Of a stretch of DNA of 64,000 nt, positions 61,563-64,000 are shown piece after piece. Numbering within the stretch: position 1 is the first letter of the stretch; each line of letters opens with the position of its first letter. The stretch is from assembly GCF_014640255.1 (NCBI RefSeq), contig NZ_BMGP01000008.1:1-64000 (forward strand), given 5' to 3'. This stretch comes from Subtercola lobariae. Its GTDB lineage: Bacteria; Actinomycetota; Actinomycetes; Actinomycetales; Microbacteriaceae. The notes beneath the pieces were generated by a model. The model was not told where the DNA came from and made no database searches. It saw only the letters and a list, made by a program, of their open reading frames with translations. Made by a program: the position numbers and the translations under genes.

Positions 61563-62300
61563 ATGACCAACACCCCCGCCCTCGTTCTGTTGCCCGCCGT
61601 TGACATCGCCGACGGCCAGGCCGTTCGCTTGACCCAAGGGCAGGCGGGCACCGAGACCAATCACGGCGACCCTGCCGACGCGGCTGCCGACTGGGTGGCT
61701 CAGGGCGCCGAATGGATTCACTTGGTCGACCTCGACGCCGCATTCGGCCGCGGCAGCAACGTCGACGTCATTCGTCGAGTCATCGCTCAGGCTGACGGCG
61801 TCAAGATCGAACTCTCCGGCGGAATCCGTGACGACCCCTCACTCGAGAACGCACTCGAAAGCGGAGCAACTCGCGTCAACCTCGGCACCGCCGCCCTCGA
61901 GAACCCCGAATGGGCCGCGCAAGCCATCGAGCGGTTCGGCGACGCCATCGCAGTGGGGCTCGACGTTCGCGGCACCACCCTCGCGGCCCGCGGCTGGACG
62001 GAAGACGGCGGCGACCTCTGGGAGGTACTCGCCCGCCTCGAAGACGCCGGTTGCGCCCGTTACGTGGTCACCGATGTCACCAAAGACGGCACCTTGAAGG
62101 GCCCGAACGTCGACTTGCTGAAGCAGGTCATGCAGCGCACGACCAAGCCCGTCGTCGCCTCTGGCGGCATCTCGAGCCTCGACGACCTGACCGAGCTGCG
62201 CGCATTGGTGCCCGCCGGCCTCGAGGGTGCGATCGTGGGCCGAGCACTCTATGCGGGGGCGTTCACCCTGGTCGAGGCTCTCGCCGTCGCGTCGAACTGA
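61563..62300 (+). CDS. priA: Phosphoribosyl isomerase A (HisA/PriA)
   Basis: The 245-residue TIM-barrel isomerase has [15 protein letters not shown] with the N-terminal catalytic Asp, [22 protein letters not shown] and [14 protein letters not shown]. In actinobacteria this protein usually also serves as TrpF, acting in both histidine and tryptophan synthesis; that dual role is inferred from lineage. Its start is 50 bp after hisH. Confidence 0.92.
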   Translation: MTNTPALVLLPAVDIADGQAVRLTQGQAGTETNHGDPADAAADWVAQGAEWIHLVDLDAAFGRGSNVDVIRRVIAQADGVKIELSGGIRDDPSLENALESGATRVNLGTAALENPEWAAQAIERFGDAIAVGLDVRGTTLAARGWTEDGGDLWEVLARLEDAGCARYVVTDVTKDGTLKGPNVDLLKQVMQRTTKPVVASGGISSLDDLTELRALVPAGLEGAIVGRALYAGAFTLVEALAVASN

Positions 62301-62314
62301 GTCGGTGCGGGTTG

Positions 62315-63130
62315 GTGGCGCACGAGCATCCGGAGCAGTCAGGTGATGCCAGCAGAGACGGCGCACCTGCTGATTCTGCAGGCCGACCCTTCGCGGGCCG
62401 GCACTTCGGCGAGAGCACAAGCGCCTTCGAACGCGATGACGGCAGCGCGCCTCAGGCACTAGCCGAGGCGCTTCGCCGCTTCGGGCAGGGCGAGGTAGGT
62501 CAGCGTGAGGTGATCGATGCGGTTCGGGATGCCCGTCTGCTCGTACCCCTGGTGGCCCATGCCGGTGACACCGAGCTCGGCGATCACGGCAGAACAATAG
62601 ACAAGACCCAAGAACTCTCGCTGGTCACCGTGACAGCGCCCGACGGCCGAACGGCCATGCCGGTCTTCAGCTCGAGCGCGGCCATGGCGAAGTGGAACCC
62701 GGCTGCCCGCCCGATTCCCACCGCGGCGCGCCGCATCGCTTTGTCAGCGGCGGCCGAGGGTACCGATCTACTCATTCTCGATGCCACCTCAGACACGGAA
62801 TTCGTCGTTCGGCGCCCCGCGGTGTGGGCAATCGCTCAAGACGTGGCGTGGCGGCATCCTGTGGGCGATGACGTGGTCGAGGCCGCGTTCGTGAACTCGG
62901 TCGAGGGTGAACTGAACATCACCGGAATCGCGCTCGAATCGGGCGATCCTCACGCCCGACTGACGGGTTCAGAGGTCGTCGTTCGTCTTCAGCTCGCCGC
63001 CGGGCTCGACCAGGCAGCCATTTCTGGCCTGCTCGCCCGGCTGAACGGTCGCTGGTCGCACAACGACGTCATTGCGGCGCGCATCGACTCGCTGGCGATC
63101 AAGCTGGTCGCAGCGCCCGTGCAGGCCTAG
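62315..63130 (+). CDS. SseB family protein
   Basis: The 271-residue protein has an N-terminal HEHPEQSGDASRDGAPADSAGRPFAGRHF, then LAEALRRFGQGEVGQREVIDAVRDARLLVPLVA and AMPVFSSSAAMAKWNPAARP, the pattern of actinobacterial SseB-domain proteins downstream of priA. GTG 62315 is the only good start near the homologous N-terminus. Function unknown; no membrane segments. Its stop overlaps the convergent DUF1844 stop. Confidence 0.82.
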   Translation: MAHEHPEQSGDASRDGAPADSAGRPFAGRHFGESTSAFERDDGSAPQALAEALRRFGQGEVGQREVIDAVRDARLLVPLVAHAGDTELGDHGRTIDKTQELSLVTVTAPDGRTAMPVFSSSAAMAKWNPAARPIPTAARRIALSAAAEGTDLLILDATSDTEFVVRRPAVWAIAQDVAWRHPVGDDVVEAAFVNSVEGELNITGIALESGDPHARLTGSEVVVRLQLAAGLDQAAISGLLARLNGRWSHNDVIAARIDSLAIKLVAAPVQA

Positions 63131-63450
63131 TAGACCGGACCGGTGAGTTTTTCACCCGGGCCCTGCCCGATGGGGTCAGGAAACGGTGATGCCTCGCGAA
63201 ATGCGAGTTGTAACGAGCGCAGGCCGTCGCGCAGACTTCGCGCGTGCATGTCGCCGATCTCCGGGGCTCCGGCCGTGACCAGGCCGGCCAGCGCGATGAT
63301 CAGCTTGCGCGCCTCGTCGAGGTCGAGCTGGCTCTCTGGGTCGTCGGCCAGCCCAACCTTCACGGCGGCGGCGCTCATGAGGTGCACTGCTGTGGTTGTA
63401 ATGACCTCGACTGCCTGCACATCGGCGATATCGCGCGCTTCGTCACTCAT
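63127..63450 (-). CDS. DUF1844 family protein
   Basis: The 107-residue acidic helical protein starts MSDEARDIADVQAVEVITTT and has HLMSAAAVKVGLADDPES and LDLDEARKLIIALAGLV, the DUF1844 signature. It is conserved upstream of infC in actinobacteria and has no known function. An in-frame start 6 codons upstream is possible. Its end overlaps the SseB gene by 4 bases. Confidence 0.88.
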   Translation of the reverse strand: MSDEARDIADVQAVEVITTTAVHLMSAAAVKVGLADDPESQLDLDEARKLIIALAGLVTAGAPEIGDMHARSLRDGLRSLQLAFREASPFPDPIGQGPGEKLTGPVY

Positions 63451-63485
63451 TTGTATCCGTTCTTGCACAGGGGTATATGCAGGTA

Positions 63486-63514
63486 TGTGATCTCGGCCGA
63501 GTCTCTGCTAGACT
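63486..63514 (+). promoter_or_regulatory. infC promoter
   Basis: TAGACT at 63509-63514 is a good actinobacterial -10; TGTGAT at 63486-63491 is a weak -35 with a 17-base spacer. The predicted start is near 63521. Confidence 0.55.
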
Positions 63515-63520
63515 TCTACA

Positions 63521-63770
63521 CGGCTCTGGCACCGAAAGGTGGCAGATCGAAAGTGGAGATTCTCCCACCCGCGTTTGACCGCTTGGCTACAGCCTCAAGG
63601 TTACCGGGTCGATTGCACTCCGTCAGACCTTCGCAAGAGGCCGGGCAGCTAGGGTGCGGTGCGTTTTGACAGGCGTCATGCTTGTTGTTGCGCGGTGAAG
63701 TTCAGTTTCGTGAGCGTTGGTTCATGCCGATAGCCCAGCCGAACATCCACCGCAGCAAAAGGAGCAACGC
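63521..63770 (+). promoter_or_regulatory. Long infC leader with competing stems
   Basis: About 250 bases of untranslated leader precede infC. GGTGG at 63538-63542 and GTGGAG at 63553-63558 can each pair with CTCCCACC at 63562-63569, giving mutually exclusive stems. A six-codon reading frame (ATG 63678 to TGA 63698) lies further down. The layout suggests translational or transcriptional control of the infC operon; no known riboswitch family was recognised. Confidence 0.45.
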
Positions 63771-64000
63771 ATCAGCGATCCCCGTACAAACGACCGTATA
63801 CGAGTACCCGAGGTTCGCCTCGTGGGTCCGGCCGGTGAGCAGGTCGGCGTCGTGAGCATCGACGTCGCACTCAGACTCGCACAAGAGGCAGACCTTGACC
63901 TGGTTGAGGTGGCCCCGAACTCGAAGCCACCCGTCGCCAAGATCATGGACTACGGAAAGTTCAAGTACGAAGCCGCGCAGAAGGCCAAAGAGGCCAGGCG
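63771..64000 (+). CDS. infC: Translation initiation factor IF-3 (partial, runs off the window)
   Basis: The frame reads (M)[20 protein letters not shown], then [20 protein letters not shown] and [20 protein letters not shown], the IF-3 N-terminal domain; 76 codons are visible. The start is the ATC at 63771, spaced 6 bases from GGAG (63761-63764). The frame has no ATG or GTG upstream, only a TTG at 63717 without a ribosome site. Rare AUU/AUC starts are a known infC feature by which IF-3 limits its own translation. rpmI and rplT are expected downstream. Confidence 0.93.
   Translation, partial: MSDPRTNDRIRVPEVRLVGPAGEQVGVVSIDVALRLAQEADLDLVEVAPNSKPPVAKIMDYGKFKYEAAQKAKEAR

Noticed and set aside
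63717-63770. TTG at 63717 as the infC start
   Set aside because: It lacks a ribosome-binding site, adds 18 non-conserved residues, and would leave the GGAG at 63761 unexplained.

Overview
The window is high-GC DNA of an actinobacterium, most likely of the order Micrococcales and family Microbacteriaceae. This is judged from the gene set (ClgR-type regulator after pgsA-cinA, a PriA-type HisA, DUF3046 next to recA, RNase J next to ftsK and dapA), the many GTG starts, the -10 boxes placed 6 to 9 bases before start codons, and the strong preference for GGATGC over GGACGC. Almost all of it is chromosomal core; the only mobile DNA is at the left edge, where a transposase 3' end abuts a 139-bp element with 33-bp inverted ends.

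Layout. 1-2.7 kb: transposase remnant, MITE-like repeat, a winged-helix HTH_42 protein and an App1-type phosphatase. 2.8-6.9 kb: TetR regulator and a four-gene osmoprotectant ABC importer (OpuC/ProU type). 7-14.7 kb: M56 peptidase and BlaI repressor, divergent from cydABDC (cytochrome bd oxidase and its ABC exporter), with two perfect BlaI-type operators between them. 14.7-20 kb: aminodeoxychorismate lyase and synthase (folate branch), leuS. 20-25 kb: comEA, comEC, holA and rpsT. 25-33.7 kb: aminotransferase, secreted YVTN propeller, a broken epimerase, lepA, DUF1990, hemW, two DUF4870 membrane proteins. 33.8-41.3 kb: CIRCE-controlled hrcA-dnaJ, rsmE, HIT, phoH, ybeY, CNNM/CorC protein, era (RNA and ribosome maturation). 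41.3-49.7 kb: dapA, RNase J, a small secreted orphan, ftsK, pgsA, cinA, clgR-like, DUF3046. 50-57.7 kb: recA, recX, miaB, miaA, dapF, a methyltransferase, hflX. 57.7-64 kb: lexA divergent from an SOS-box-controlled LysM protein, hisC-hisB-hisH-priA, SseB, DUF1844, and the start of infC.

How it fits together. recA, lexA and the LysM gene each carry an SOS box; the recA and LysM boxes differ at one of 16 bases, so the LysM protein is probably an SOS-induced division or cell-wall factor like the lexA-linked DivS/ChiZ genes. BlaI and its M56 partner are placed to control cytochrome bd. HrcA acts on CIRCE at its own promoter. I found no wholly new multi-gene system. The most unusual features are at sequence level: tandem repeats whose units include the stop codon of the preceding gene (three arrays plus one duplication), -10 boxes built into upstream stop codons, a symmetric bidirectional -10 between the two pab genes, a 15-bp perfect hairpin in the SOS-controlled LysM leader, and an ATC start codon for infC.
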